From positions 2,418,001 to 2,482,000 of the forward strand of contig CAVPVY010000005.1 in assembly GCA_963709355.1 (NCBI GenBank): DNA of 64,000 nt, given 5' to 3'. The notes under the pieces are model-generated. The model saw only the letters and a list, made by a program, of their open reading frames with translations. It was not told the origin of the DNA and did not search any database. This stretch comes from PLOWO2-12-38-17 sp963709355 (GTDB lineage Bacteria; Planctomycetota; Brocadiia; Brocadiales; Brocadiaceae). The first letter of the stretch is position 1; each line of letters starts with the position of its first letter. Position numbers and translations under genes: made by a program. Positions 54,122 to 63,900 of the stretch are shown here, piece by piece.

Positions 54122-54526
54122 TTAGGTTTTGAAATAAGCGATGACTGCATTGGCAATCAAGGCGCCTGCCGCGATCCAGAGACCTATACGAGTGTACATA
54201 TTCGATCGCTTGAGCTGCCGATTCTCTTCCTCGCGCTTTTGCAACTCTCTTGCTGCATCAAAGAGCATGGCTGAATGGTAAGGGAAAAAGAAGCAAATGT
54301 CTTTCCTATTTGTTTTGTTAAGCGTAATGTCACGGCCACCAAGAGATTGGCACACCCCCTCATCCCAGACACCAAGGTGGCACTTAAGAGAGTAGTGGTC
54401 CTTGACGGCACGCGCCGGATCCGATTGCACAAGTTCTCTCTCGGATTCGTTCAGAGAAAACGACAAGGGCCGCCCCCAGTTTTCCTCCTTTGCAAGGAAA
54501 TGACAATTTCTACAAATGGCTTTCAT
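54122..54526 (-). CDS. Membrane-anchored Cys-rich protein of unknown function
   Basis: About 134 residues from ATG 54526 (MKAICRNCHFLAKE). An N-terminal CxxC pair and later Cys (KCHLGVWDEGVCQSLG, then ICFFFPYHSAMLF) suggest a metal site. A Glu/Arg-rich helix (AARELQKREEENRQLKRSN) follows and a C-terminal membrane helix (IGLWIAAGALIANAVIAYF) tethers it. Upstream ATG 54565 is possible; neither start has a clear ribosome binding site. I do not recognise a family. Confidence 0.55.
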   Translation of the reverse strand: MKAICRNCHFLAKEENWGRPLSFSLNESERELVQSDPARAVKDHYSLKCHLGVWDEGVCQSLGGRDITLNKTNRKDICFFFPYHSAMLFDAARELQKREEENRQLKRSNMYTRIGLWIAAGALIANAVIAYFKT

Positions 54527-54651
54527 ATGGTGTAATAAATAATTAAAAGATAAATAGGACCACATCTTAAATAATAAATACTATTGGGGATGACGAGAAA
54601 GCAATTACTCATCTCAAGAAATTAAAGCAAAGATTTCATTAAAGCAATTCT

Positions 54652-55077
54652 TTAGTATTTAAGCTGTAACCCTTTTAAAATTTTTCTTTCAATTTCTCTT
54701 TGAAAAGCTGTATGCAACATTGCAAGCAATCCGACTTCTTCATGGTCACATTTTTCAATGTCTCTGCGGAGTACAAAATAGTCTGTGAAATCAAGAAAAT
54801 CTTTACAATAAGTCACACCTTTTATTTCAGGCTCAATACTTGGTGAAAGATTGATAAATCTCCAGGCTTGCTGTGTCTCAACTTTTGCTAATATCTTTTC
54901 AATAACTTTATTCCAAGCTCTAACGTTGGCTTGGAAACGTTTCTCAACCAATGAATCTTGTTTGCTTATTGTCCTTTTTTGTGATTCACTTTTGTTCTTT
55001 AAACGAGCAGGAATATCCGTTTCATCAGAAAATTTTAATGCGAGTTGAATAGCCGTTGTGAATATTCGGTTTTCCAT
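54652..55077 (-). CDS. Helical protein of unknown function, last gene of exonuclease operon
   Basis: A 141-residue helical protein, basic in the middle (LKNKSESQKRTISKQDSLVE). No motif I recognise. ATG 55077 comes one base after the stop of a 30-residue ORF, itself 15 bases after the DnaQ-BRCT exonuclease gene, so it is co-transcribed and perhaps translationally coupled. Confidence 0.55.
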   Translation of the reverse strand: MENRIFTTAIQLALKFSDETDIPARLKNKSESQKRTISKQDSLVEKRFQANVRAWNKVIEKILAKVETQQAWRFINLSPSIEPEIKGVTYCKDFLDFTDYFVLRRDIEKCDHEEVGLLAMLHTAFQREIERKILKGLQLKY

Positions 55078-55078
55078 A

Positions 55079-55171
55079 TCAAAGATTTTTTAAAAAGTCT
55101 GCTTCGGATAAAATTTCAAGAGTAGAACCTTTTTCTATTAGTCTTATTGCTTTTTCTTGCTTGCTACTCAT
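55079..55171 (-). CDS. 30-residue ORF between exonuclease and helical protein genes
   Basis: ATG 55171 to TGA 55079, MSSKQEKAIRLIEKGSTLEI then LSEADFLKNL. AGGAG lies 9 bases before the start. The tight spacing (14 bases from the upstream stop, 1 base to the next ATG) and good ribosome binding site argue for translation, either as a small protein or a leader that couples the two flanking genes. Confidence 0.5.
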   Translation of the reverse strand: MSSKQEKAIRLIEKGSTLEILSEADFLKNL

Positions 55172-55185
55172 TCCATCGTCTCCTA

Positions 55186-56586
55186 TTAAATTTCTAAATG
55201 TTTTGCCCAATGTTCTTCAGAGACTATTGCGATAGGAAATCCTTTACTCTTTTGCCGTATTACATGCTCTATCTTTCTTCCATATAAAGAGTGAATCCAC
55301 TCTTCATTTCCAAATGAACCCACTACTAAATAGTTGGTTTTTCTTGTCGGATTGGACTGTACAATGCCTCCCCTATTAATAACTTCTGATTCACATTCGT
55401 CGCGTGTACCATACGAAAATTCTCCGGTAAAACAAAACATTTTGCCGTTAAAAATAACTTCTGGTTCTGTATTGTCAAGTGGCAAACCCGTTGGTAGATT
55501 GAGTTCGGGAATACCACCCATCGTCTTTTTTAAAATTCCAAAGAGTTCTGTTAATTCGTTTTCGTTTATTATACCATCCGAAACTATTTCTTTTATGCGC
55601 TCCGCTAAAATATTACCAGGCCATTTCGATGTAGCGTTCTTATTACTTTCTAACCATTTCACCAATATCTGGACTTCTTCCACAGTTAAAACACCATCAG
55701 CTGTTACGCCTTTACATATACCAATAAGCTCATCGACCTTTCTTTCATTAATTCTTTTTGCGTCAATATAACGATTTGGCATACGTTTGTTATATTGAAG
55801 TATTTCAAAAAAGTAAGGTTTTCCTTGTTCGCTGATTTGGGAAAGAAGCAACAACGTGGCCTCTATGTCCAGATTCGCACGATGTGCCTGTGGTACTTTG
55901 ATTTTGTGGTCTTGTAAAAGATTTTGCAGGGCGGCAGATTTATAACCATATTTGCGCCATGCAACCCCACCTATTGAACAACGCCACTGTTTCTGATTTG
56001 CAACTGGATATAAATTACTAACAAACTCACGGTCAAAAGAGGCATTGTGCGCAACTAAAAACTCCGCTTTTTGGATTATGGATTCGATCCGATTGTACTC
56101 TAATTGTTTTCCTTTAACTTCTTTATCTGTAATTCCATGTATTTTATAAGCTTCTTTTGGTATAGGTTTAGATGGTTCGCGGCGTCCTGTATATTCTTCC
56201 AGAACACCGAATATTTTGCCGTTACCTTTATCGTAGGCAAAGAGCATTATTGATAATTCCACAATCTCTTCGGTTGTAGGGTCCAATCCTGTGGTTTCTA
56301 CATCCACAAAGGCAGCCTTTCCCCAGTCTGGATCTATTGGGTCTTCTTTATCAAAATAAAGCAATCTGGTTGGCGGGTATTTTTTTATAATTTGTTTTTC
56401 TGGCTGTTGTTTTTCGGATGTCTGTTGATCAGTTTGATCGGCAGGTATCATTGGAAATATATAACCGCACGCACATTTTATTGTATTGTCTGGATTAAGC
56501 GAGCCACATTGTGGACATTTTATTGGCGGGTATTTTACTTTTGGGGTCTGCTTTTTCTCACCAGAGAACCAATTAAACAATCCCAT
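55186..56586 (-). CDS. DnaQ-like 3'-5' exonuclease with N-terminal zinc ribbon and C-terminal BRCT domain
   Basis: A 466-residue protein. Residues 24-45 are a zinc ribbon (CPQCGSLNPDNTIKCACGY). Residues about 88-255 are a DEDDh exonuclease: FVDVETTGLDPTTEEIVELS (first Asp and Glu), LVAHNASFDREF, and HRANLDIEATLLL (His and last Asp). A helical TerB-like segment (about 275-360) follows, then a BRCT domain (about 375-460: NGKMFCFTGEF, VINRGGIVQ, TNYLVVGSFG). This layout resembles bacterial exonuclease-BRCT proteins that act in DNA repair. Family role in this host unknown. Confidence 0.82.
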   Translation of the reverse strand: MGLFNWFSGEKKQTPKVKYPPIKCPQCGSLNPDNTIKCACGYIFPMIPADQTDQQTSEKQQPEKQIIKKYPPTRLLYFDKEDPIDPDWGKAAFVDVETTGLDPTTEEIVELSIMLFAYDKGNGKIFGVLEEYTGRREPSKPIPKEAYKIHGITDKEVKGKQLEYNRIESIIQKAEFLVAHNASFDREFVSNLYPVANQKQWRCSIGGVAWRKYGYKSAALQNLLQDHKIKVPQAHRANLDIEATLLLLSQISEQGKPYFFEILQYNKRMPNRYIDAKRINERKVDELIGICKGVTADGVLTVEEVQILVKWLESNKNATSKWPGNILAERIKEIVSDGIINENELTELFGILKKTMGGIPELNLPTGLPLDNTEPEVIFNGKMFCFTGEFSYGTRDECESEVINRGGIVQSNPTRKTNYLVVGSFGNEEWIHSLYGRKIEHVIRQKSKGFPIAIVSEEHWAKHLEI

Positions 56587-56789
56587 ACTACACCTCTTTT
56601 CTAACTAATCCCATTTTTAAAAGCTAAATACGCCAGATTCCTGGGACATTATACTTAATTATCTACCTTCATCATCAGAATAAGTATCTTCTTCAGGTGC
56701 ATTTAAAAAATCGAAACTACCGCACGTTTCAGCGATTTAGTATATTTCCTGATATAATGATTCGTCTTTGCTAGTCCCTAAGTCAATTA

Positions 56790-56940
56790 TCTTTAGACAA
56801 GATTTACAGGATAATTTTTTGATTTCTTTTTTATCCTGTCAATTTTAATCATACAGATAATCTGCGTTCATCCGTGTCCAATGCACTATTCAAAGCACAG
56901 TAAATCTTTGAACTTTTCTCTGCGGTCTCTGTGGTTCGTT
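56790..56940. repeat. Mosaic of dispersed repeat fragments
   Basis: The gap 56587-56951 holds no gene. It contains AGACAAGATTTACAGGAT facing ATCCTGTC, a worn copy of the AGACAGGATTAACAGGATT arms at 51.6 and 52.1 kb, followed by ATCTGCGTTCATCCGTG and CTCTGCGGTCTCTGTGG, two other common dispersed repeat words. Confidence 0.6.
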
Positions 56941-56951
56941 TTTTATATTTA

Positions 56952-57539
56952 TTATTTTGGCTGGTATTTTGAAATTGTCCTGAGTTTATTACGAAACGAC
57001 TCTGCCACGCTGCGCGATTTTATTAAAACAGATGCCTCATGGTTTTTCCTTAGTGCGCTATACGTCCAGTTTGTACTGCCCACGATAGTAATATAGTCAT
57101 CTACGACCAATATCTTACTGTGGGTAACACGGTCTTTGCTATCGTAATACACAGGGACGCCATTTTTCTTCAGTAATTCGTATGCCTCGTGGCTTTTTCT
57201 TTCAATCTCTCTCCCCTTCCTGCCCTTCTCCCAGAACATAACATTTTGATCAAAGATTACATTCACATCAACACCGCGACGATGGGCATTTATAAGGTCA
57301 TTGACAAGATTGTATTCCCAGCCTTGTTTGTATTTAGAATCAATATCAGTAATAAACATAACACAAAGTATAGACTTCTTTGCACTGATTAACGACTGGT
57401 GCACTTGCGGATAATAGTCTCCGTCTACCAGTGGTATAACATCATCGGCGGGCAATCCATAAGAAGGTGAATTAAACAAATTAAAAGTAAGAATAATTGA
57501 GAAAACCTTAAAGATTACAATATTCTTAAAATATTTCAT
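56952..57539 (-). CDS. Exported phospholipase D-like (Nuc-type) protein
   Basis: A 195-residue protein with an N-terminal signal-like helix (IVIFKVFSIILTFNLFNSPS). A single HKD motif is visible (HSKILVVDDYITIVGSTNW near residue 143: HxK, four residues, D, then GSxN). Single-HKD members such as Nuc endonuclease work as dimers on nucleic acid or phosphodiesters in the periplasm. It is 24 bases after the mtaB stop, same strand. Confidence 0.83.
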   Translation of the reverse strand: MKYFKNIVIFKVFSIILTFNLFNSPSYGLPADDVIPLVDGDYYPQVHQSLISAKKSILCVMFITDIDSKYKQGWEYNLVNDLINAHRRGVDVNVIFDQNVMFWEKGRKGREIERKSHEAYELLKKNGVPVYYDSKDRVTHSKILVVDDYITIVGSTNWTYSALRKNHEASVLIKSRSVAESFRNKLRTISKYQPK

Positions 57540-57563
57540 TATATTTACACTTAATAAAAGTTC

Positions 57564-59009
57564 TTATTTTAATATCCCAACAACAAACGAAGGATTAACA
57601 TCTTTTATCAGAACAGACACTATTGTATTTTTAATGTCATCGGGGCCGTCAAACAATACCTTTACATATCGTTCAGAATAACCACATAATTTATTTGTTT
57701 TTTCATCCCTCTCAATCTCTACCATTACATCTACGTACTTATTCAAAAAATGCTTTTTATAATAGACTGCAAGCCCTTCTGCTACACCTTCTAACTCTTT
57801 TTTCCTCTGTTTAATAACATGCGAAGCGCAATGTTCAGGCATTTTCGACGCAGGCGTATCCTTTCTTACACTAAAATGGAAAATATGCATCCTGCTGAAC
57901 CCTGCTTTCTTACAAACATTAACAGTATTCTCAAAGTGTTCATCCTTTTCACCCGGGAAACCGACCATAACATCGGTAGTAAATGATGGCATAACAATTT
58001 TTGAATGAATTCTATCTAAAGTGTTCAGATACTGAAAGGCAGTATATTTTCTGTTCATCCTCTTTAAAATAAAATCGTCTCCGCTTTGAAGCGGAATATG
58101 GAAGTGTGGACATATCTTATCACTTCCTGCAACGAGGTTTATTAAATCATCAGTTATTTCATTTACCTCTATAGAACTTAACCGAAGCCTCTCCAGACCG
58201 GGTAAATCAATAAGCATTTCAATAACATCAATCAAGCCGAGTTCTCTATTAGTATCCCTGCCATAAGCCCCAAGATGAATGCCGGTCAAAACAATTTCTT
58301 TGTAACCATTATCAATTAACCGCCTTGCCTCATCCTCAATTTCTCCAAGCTCCCGACTCTTGATTTCTCCGCGTACATAGGGAATGATACAGTAAGAACA
58401 ATACATATCACAACCATCTTCAATTTTTAGAAATGCACGTGTGTGCCCTTCAAAGCGACTTATCTTAAGATTATATATTGAACCTCTGTTATGTTTTAAA
58501 GCAGGTCCTTTAACCTTTCTATTGTCCCTCTCCTTAACAGGAGCGATAACCGCCAATCTATCTTTTCCCCCCTGCCTAACCGACATCAGATTAACCTGTG
58601 TAAAATCCTCATTATAATGCGAATCATTTAAAGGCGACACAAACGGCTCTTTAATATGATTATCGTGAAGCTCACTGCCACATATAATCTCAGTAATATG
58701 CGGTTCGTCTTTCTTTGTGATTACGTAATCTACGCCTCCTATCTTCTTTATCGTATCTCCATTCGCATCCGCATAACAGCCAGTGACAACGACGGTCGCA
58801 CTAGGATTTTTTCTTCTAACCTTCCGAATGTATTGTAGTGACTTTTCATCGCTTACAGATGTGATTGTACACGTGTTTATTATATAAAAATCGGCAGCAT
58901 GGTCAGGGCTAATCTCCTTAAACCCACTGGCAGCGAATGACTCACGTATAGCCTGGGTTTCATACTGATTAACCTTACAACCCAGCGTAATGAAAGCGCA
59001 CGTTTTCAT
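57564..59009 (-). CDS. mtaB: tRNA threonylcarbamoyladenosine methylthiotransferase MtaB
   Basis: A radical SAM enzyme of about 481 residues that adds a methylthio group to t6A37 of ANN-decoding tRNAs. The N-terminal MTTase domain has TLGCKVNQYETQAI, the middle Cys, and GCYADANGD. The radical SAM motif is KIEDGCDMYCSYCIIPYVRG. PLQSGDDFILKRMNRKYTA and VGFPGEKDEHFENT are typical. The C-terminal TRAM domain is present. ATG 59009 (MKTCAF) is preferred over the TTG two codons before it. Confidence 0.93.
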   Translation of the reverse strand: MKTCAFITLGCKVNQYETQAIRESFAASGFKEISPDHAADFYIINTCTITSVSDEKSLQYIRKVRRKNPSATVVVTGCYADANGDTIKKIGGVDYVITKKDEPHITEIICGSELHDNHIKEPFVSPLNDSHYNEDFTQVNLMSVRQGGKDRLAVIAPVKERDNRKVKGPALKHNRGSIYNLKISRFEGHTRAFLKIEDGCDMYCSYCIIPYVRGEIKSRELGEIEDEARRLIDNGYKEIVLTGIHLGAYGRDTNRELGLIDVIEMLIDLPGLERLRLSSIEVNEITDDLINLVAGSDKICPHFHIPLQSGDDFILKRMNRKYTAFQYLNTLDRIHSKIVMPSFTTDVMVGFPGEKDEHFENTVNVCKKAGFSRMHIFHFSVRKDTPASKMPEHCASHVIKQRKKELEGVAEGLAVYYKKHFLNKYVDVMVEIERDEKTNKLCGYSERYVKVLFDGPDDIKNTIVSVLIKDVNPSFVVGILK

Positions 59010-59033
59010 ACACAAAAAGTATTATGAATTAAC

Positions 59034-59061
59034 TTGACAAAAAATATGTTCAATATACACT
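59034..59061 (+). promoter_or_regulatory. Candidate promoter for ald
   Basis: TTGACA at 59034-59039 and TACACT at 59056-59061, spacing 16. It sits between the divergent mtaB and ald genes, 136 bases before the ald start. Confidence 0.4.
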
Positions 59062-59196
59062 ACAAACAAATGTTTGTAAATCCACCGTAACTATAAATAA
59101 ATGCTATAAAATCTCCTCTTTTATTTGAAATATTCTTCATTAAATCGTCTCGCATAATTCTATCAGACACCGAAATCTTTTTGAAGTGAAAATCAA

Positions 59197-60300
59197 ATGA
59201 TTATTGGCATACCTAAAGAAATAAAACCAGATGAATCTCGAGTGGCACTTATACCTGCAGGCGTGGAGGAAATGATAGAACATGGACATATGGTATTTAT
59301 TGAAAAAGGTGCTGGTCTGGAAAGCGGCATTTCTGACATGGAATACAAAAAAGCTAGTGCCAAACTGGTAAATAGTTCAAAAGAAATTTATGATAAGGCA
59401 CAGTTCATAATGAAGGTCAAAGAACCCTTACCTGAAGAATATCATTTCTTTAAAGAAGACCAAATCGTTTTCACTTTTTTCCATTTCGCTACATCAAGAG
59501 AATTAACTGATGCAATACTAAAGTCGAAGGTAATAGCCATTGCTTATGAAACAATTAGGGACGAACATGGTAAACATCCAATATTAACACCTATGAGTGA
59601 AGTTGCAGGACGCATGTCTATTCAGGAAGGAGCAAAATATCTGGAAAAACCCATGCACGGACGTGGGATACTTTTGGGAGGAGTACCAGGCGTTGCCCCT
59701 GCTGAAGTAGTCATAATAGGGGGAGGCGTTGTAGGTACCAATGCTGCAAAGGTAGCCGCTGGACTTGGGGCACGAGTTACAGTTCTCGATATCAATACGG
59801 AACGACTCAGATATCTGGATGATATCATGCCAAAAAACGTCGTAACACTTATGTCTAATGCCCACAATATACGAGAAAAAGTTAAAGATGCTGATTTATT
59901 GATTGGTGCAATCCTTATCGAAGGGGCGCGTGCTCCCTACGTAGTAACAAAGGACATGGTAAAAACAATGAAGGCGGGTGCTGTAATCGTTGACGTAGCC
60001 ATTGACCAAGGCGGATGTATAGAAACCAGCAGACCTACTACTCATAGCAAACCCACGTATAAACTTTATGATGTTATTCATTATTGTGTTTCCAATATCC
60101 CCGGTGCAGTGGCATGTACGTCAACCCACGCACTGACCAATGTAACTTTACCATACGCATTGGAGATTGCCAATAAAGGCTACGAACTCGCATCTCAAGA
60201 GAATTCTGCCATACTTAGAGGCATCAACATAGTAAAAGGTAAGGTTACCAACAAGGCCGTTGCCAGCACCTTCAGATTAGAATATACTGAACTTAAATGA
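59197..60300 (+). CDS. ald: Alanine dehydrogenase
   Basis: A 367-residue enzyme that reduces pyruvate and ammonium to alanine with NADH, or the reverse. GIPKEIKPDESRVALIPAGV is the N-terminal signature. PMSEVAGRMSIQEGAKYLEK holds the substrate region, VVIIGGGVVGTNAAKVAAGL the NAD loop, and VDVAIDQGGCIETSRPTTHS the catalytic Asp segment. With gdhA it gives the window two ammonium-assimilating dehydrogenases. Confidence 0.95.
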   Translation: MIIGIPKEIKPDESRVALIPAGVEEMIEHGHMVFIEKGAGLESGISDMEYKKASAKLVNSSKEIYDKAQFIMKVKEPLPEEYHFFKEDQIVFTFFHFATSRELTDAILKSKVIAIAYETIRDEHGKHPILTPMSEVAGRMSIQEGAKYLEKPMHGRGILLGGVPGVAPAEVVIIGGGVVGTNAAKVAAGLGARVTVLDINTERLRYLDDIMPKNVVTLMSNAHNIREKVKDADLLIGAILIEGARAPYVVTKDMVKTMKAGAVIVDVAIDQGGCIETSRPTTHSKPTYKLYDVIHYCVSNIPGAVACTSTHALTNVTLPYALEIANKGYELASQENSAILRGINIVKGKVTNKAVASTFRLEYTELK

Positions 60301-60383
60301 ACCACGGGGTTGACTAAGAAATAAAAAGGTTTAATCAAAACTAAAACTTTCAGTCGCAAAACTCATCATACAGCATCAGTAAC

Positions 60384-60401
60384 TCAAACCTTTCGGTTTG
60401 A
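60384..60401. terminator. Hairpin between convergent ald and argJ
   Basis: TCAAACC and GGTTTGA form a perfect 7-bp stem with loop TTTC. It is in the convergent gap and could end both units, but no T-tract follows on either strand. Confidence 0.4.
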
Positions 60402-60474
60402 ACTACTACAAAGTACAATTGGTGGTGTTTACCCATCAAAAGCTAAAGTTTTGAGTTACAATAGCAGTGATTAC

Positions 60475-61713
60475 TCACGTGTGATACTCTGCGTTAATCG
60501 TAACATACTCATGAGATAAATCACACGTCCACACAGTATCCGCATAGCTTCCTAACACAAGCTCCAAACGAATATTAATTTCACTGCGTTTCATAGATTT
60601 ACTTAACGAGTGCATGTCACAATTTGCTGGCATTCCTTTAGAAAAAATCAAAATATCGTTAATATATAGATTAATCTTCGCTTCGTCTAGGTCAACGCCT
60701 GCATAACCAGCAGCAGAAACGATGCGGCCCCAGTTAGGATCACAACCGTTGATTGCGGTTTTCACTAGTGGCGAATCTGCAATTGATCGGGCAATTTTTG
60801 TCGCATCGTTGCGTGACCTTGCACCCACCACATCAATCTGGATGAATTTTGTGGCACCTTCACCGTCTTTTACTATAGCTTTAGCCAGATAAGTTGTTAC
60901 ATAGTCTAAACCCTGTTGAAAGATTTGTAGTTCGTGACTATCGGGAAGGATATTAATTCCGGAAACCCCATTAGCAATGATTGCTATGGTATCGTTAGTG
61001 CTCATGTGGCCGTCAATCGTAATGCGGTTAAAAGAAGACTCTACAGAATTTCTGAGGCATTCATTAAGAAGAGATGCAGACATGGAAACATCTGTCGTAA
61101 TAAAACATAACATGGTGGCAAGATTAGGGGCAATCATTCCTGCACCTTTAGAAACACCGCCAACAAAAACATCCTTATTTTTTATTCTGATTCCAATGGC
61201 AATATCCTTTTGTTTCGTATCTGTTGTCATTATTGCTTTTGCTAATTTATTGCCATGTATAGGAGTATTCCCAAGGGAATCTGTTATAGTCTGGATCCCC
61301 GCGGTAATTTTATCCATAGGAAGATGCCTTCCAATAATACCAGTAGATGCAACAAGTATTTCTTCTTCAAATATTTTTAAGCAATTTGCTGTCATTTTAA
61401 CCATTTCTATAGCATCTTTGTAACCCTGCTTTCCAGTACATGCATTTGCATTACCGCTGTTGACAACAAATGCCCTGATGCACCCCTTCTGGATAATCTT
61501 TTTAGTAAGTTTTACTGGAGCTGCACAAATTTGGTTGGTAGTAAATAAAGCAGCACCTGCAGACTTATATTCTGAAAATACAATCCCAAGATCAAAACTA
61601 TCTTTTATTGTTTTTATTCCACAATAGGTAGCGCCTGCCTTAAATCCCTTAGGAACAACAATACCGCCAGATTTTGTTATTACCTGCATCTCACAGGGTA
61701 TTTCTTTTTTCAT
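60475..61713 (-). CDS. argJ: Glutamate N-acetyltransferase / amino-acid acetyltransferase
   Basis: A 412-residue ornithine acetyltransferase of arginine synthesis. The autocleavage site is LATMLCFITTD (Ala-Thr, the Thr becoming the nucleophile). MSTNDTIAI, GEGATKFIQIDV and NGCDPNWGRIVSAAGYAGVD are family signatures, and the C-terminus (HEYVTINAEYHT) is complete. Cleavage yields alpha and beta chains. Located near pdaD (arginine decarboxylase), giving arginine making and use side by side. Confidence 0.95.
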   Translation of the reverse strand: MKKEIPCEMQVITKSGGIVVPKGFKAGATYCGIKTIKDSFDLGIVFSEYKSAGAALFTTNQICAAPVKLTKKIIQKGCIRAFVVNSGNANACTGKQGYKDAIEMVKMTANCLKIFEEEILVASTGIIGRHLPMDKITAGIQTITDSLGNTPIHGNKLAKAIMTTDTKQKDIAIGIRIKNKDVFVGGVSKGAGMIAPNLATMLCFITTDVSMSASLLNECLRNSVESSFNRITIDGHMSTNDTIAIIANGVSGINILPDSHELQIFQQGLDYVTTYLAKAIVKDGEGATKFIQIDVVGARSRNDATKIARSIADSPLVKTAINGCDPNWGRIVSAAGYAGVDLDEAKINLYINDILIFSKGMPANCDMHSLSKSMKRSEINIRLELVLGSYADTVWTCDLSHEYVTINAEYHT

Positions 61714-61834
61714 ATGATTTGTACGAAGATATGCTATAAATTAAATAATGATGGTCAACACTGCATTGAAACTGTTTTGGAAGGACAACAAATGGGTTGA
61801 AATTAAAATAGTACCAAAGCCTTATACTTAAAAC

Positions 61835-62380
61835 TTACAGTATAAATACTGCTGCTGCAACTACAGTTGTCCACAAACCGTTCTTATCCCCACGCGCAGC
61901 TTGTGTGATATTTCTGGTTTTTACAATCTTACCGCTCATCCTGTATGTTTCTTTACGTTCATCATAATTCTTTGCTGGATCAAATTCTATACCCAGCGTA
62001 CTTGCCAGCATAGTAGCGGCAAGATCCTCCGCATAATCTCCAGATTTTTCTTCTGTTTCACCAAAAGCGTGGTGTTCGCTGAGATAACCATAATGTTCCT
62101 GCTCCGATGGAACGGCCATTCCAACAGAGGCAGAAATCATTCGATTGGGTTCACTAGTAGAGTTTTCACTCATTACGCAAAAAATCACCTGCCCAGCCCT
62201 AAGCATAGTCACACCCTGTTCTTTTGTAACAATTTTACAATTTGGCGGGAAGATACTTGAGACCCTTACCAGGTTACATTTCTCAATTCCTGCCTTTCGC
62301 AGAGCAAGCTCGAATGATTGTAATTTGTCTTTATGTTTTCCAACACCTTTGGTAAAAAATACCAGCCTTGGTATCATCAT
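61835..62380 (-). CDS. pdaD: Pyruvoyl-dependent arginine decarboxylase
   Basis: A 181-residue proenzyme that decarboxylates arginine to agmatine, starting polyamine synthesis. LVRVSSIFPPNC includes the Ser-Ser site where self-cleavage makes the pyruvoyl group. GVGKHKDKLQSFELALRKAG and AGQVIFCVMSEN fit the family. The enzyme is typical of archaea, chlamydiae and some planctomycetes. It lies 121 bases upstream of argJ, same strand. Confidence 0.9.
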   Translation of the reverse strand: MMIPRLVFFTKGVGKHKDKLQSFELALRKAGIEKCNLVRVSSIFPPNCKIVTKEQGVTMLRAGQVIFCVMSENSTSEPNRMISASVGMAVPSEQEHYGYLSEHHAFGETEEKSGDYAEDLAATMLASTLGIEFDPAKNYDERKETYRMSGKIVKTRNITQAARGDKNGLWTTVVAAAVFIL

Positions 62381-62622
62381 AGTTTTATGATTCTCCCAAA
62401 TATTTTATTCAATAAAAAATAATTTCGTTGCTTAATGAAACAAATTTATAAATAAAATGCAATAGAATTTTATAAATTGCGGCATATTTTTTACACATTT
62501 TTTATCTTTGATTTTGTCATCGTTAGATGTTGTTGTGTTTTCAAGTTTCTTTGTGTATGAAATAGCCACTCCGAAGTCTTGCGTGAAGGTACGGAAAACC
62601 ACTATTAGAATCCAGAGACATC

Positions 62623-63227
62623 ATGAACATTGACAAGAGCCCAACCGGTTTTCATCCACTTGGGACGTTAACGTAGTTATTGAAATTCCGCTAGGAAGCG
62701 AACCAGTGAAATACGAAGTCGATCCAGAGTCCAAGGCCATCTTCGTGGATCGTTTTCTGCATACTACGATGTTCTATCCGTGTAATTATGGTTTCGTCCC
62801 CCACACCTTAGCAGATGATGGCGACCCCGTTGATATCCTGGTAATTGAACCTGTTCGAGTAATACCTGGATCGGTGATCCGGTGTCGGCCCATCGGCATG
62901 TTAGTCATGCGTGACGAAGAAGGTAGGGACGAAAAGATACTTGCCGTTCCAGTTGACAAACCTCATCCCTTTTACAAAGATGTATTCTCGTATAAGCAAC
63001 TTCCGACAATTCTACTCGATCAGATTGTCCACTTCTTTACGCATTATAAGGATCTTGAGCCGGGGAAATGGGTGGAACTGGAAATCTGGCGCGACTCCGA
63101 TGAAGCTGCGAACTATCTCAATGCAACAATCGAGAGGGCTGTTTCTAGAAAAACTTTGGTGTTCCTTTTTTTTGCAGAAGCGGATAGTAGTTTCCGCTGC
63201 TCCATGCCACTTCTGGTACACGAGTAA
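62623..63227 (+). pseudogene. ppa: Inorganic pyrophosphatase, N-terminal frameshift
   Basis: From ATG 62623 the first codons read MNIDKSPTGFHPLG, then the frame is lost near 62660. The next frame gives DVNVVIEIPLGSEP and runs through GTG 62706: KYEVDPESKAIFVDRFL, FYPCNYGFVPHTLADDGDPV and DILVIEP, the metal site of family I pyrophosphatases, then KDVFSYKQLP and HFFTHYKDLEPGKWV. A single lost C (CCACTTGG for an expected CCACCTTGG) explains the break. The last 25 or so residues (after IERAVS) do not match the family either. A shortened product from GTG 62706 would lack the first strand. Confidence 0.78.
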
Positions 63228-63512
63228 TCTGTCTGGTTAAATCGTACGTTTACCAGTTCTACAACTTGGCCTCACGCCACTAAGCTGTCTCCATTAAGGA
63301 TTGGAAACACTGGTAGACGGAAAATTTTCTACATTTCATTTGATAACAGTATTATTTTTGTATAACTTACTACGTCGTTTTTAATTTTATCATATTACTC
63401 ACTCATTAATGTTTGCCGCTGGCAGTGAGATGATTGGCTTCCTCACTGGGGTAAGACGTTTAGTTGATCAAAGGTAGGATATTATTAATATAAATTTAAT
63501 GAGGGAAATAGA

Positions 63513-63900
63513 GTGACGGAGTGGAGAAAATATCTTATAGATTTCGTTTCACATCTTGATACCCACCTATACGAGTTGGTCAATACTTACGGCATGTAGA
63601 TGCACTCACTCCTATTTTTGATCGTGTTTGCAGAAACCGGATTGGTAGCTACACCCTTTATGTCTGTGGATTCTCTATTGTTTGCCACCGATGCAATTGC
63701 CGGTGCCGGGTATTTTAATGTGTATATGCTTGTTGTGATTTTAGCTATGGCAGCTATTCTTAGCGACACGGTGAACTACTGGATCGGTTATTATATCGGC
63801 CCAAAAGTATTTAGAAAGCTGAAGTCTTTGTTTTTTAATACCGAACACCTTGAACGAACCTATCGATTCCTCAAGAAGTATGACGGTAAAACGATTAGGG
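63513..63900 (+). pseudogene. DedA-family membrane protein gene, nonsense and truncated
   Basis: GTG 63513 starts FVSHLDTHLYELVNTYG, a TAG follows at 63597 (codon 29, probably TGG in the intact gene), then SLLFLIVFAETGLVATPF, VDSLLFATDAIAG, DTVNYWIGYYIGPKVF and FFNTEHLERTYRFLKKYDG with KTI. These are DedA (VTT) blocks. Homology ends abruptly at about 63897, after which another sequence reads to the window edge. DedA proteins are undecaprenyl-phosphate or lipid flippases. It follows the damaged ppa gene. Confidence 0.75.

Noticed and set aside
56640..56760. Acidic - strand tail (FDFLNAPEEDTYSDDEGR)
   Set aside because: Coding-like but stop-bounded and without start; probably a gene remnant, not supportable as a feature.
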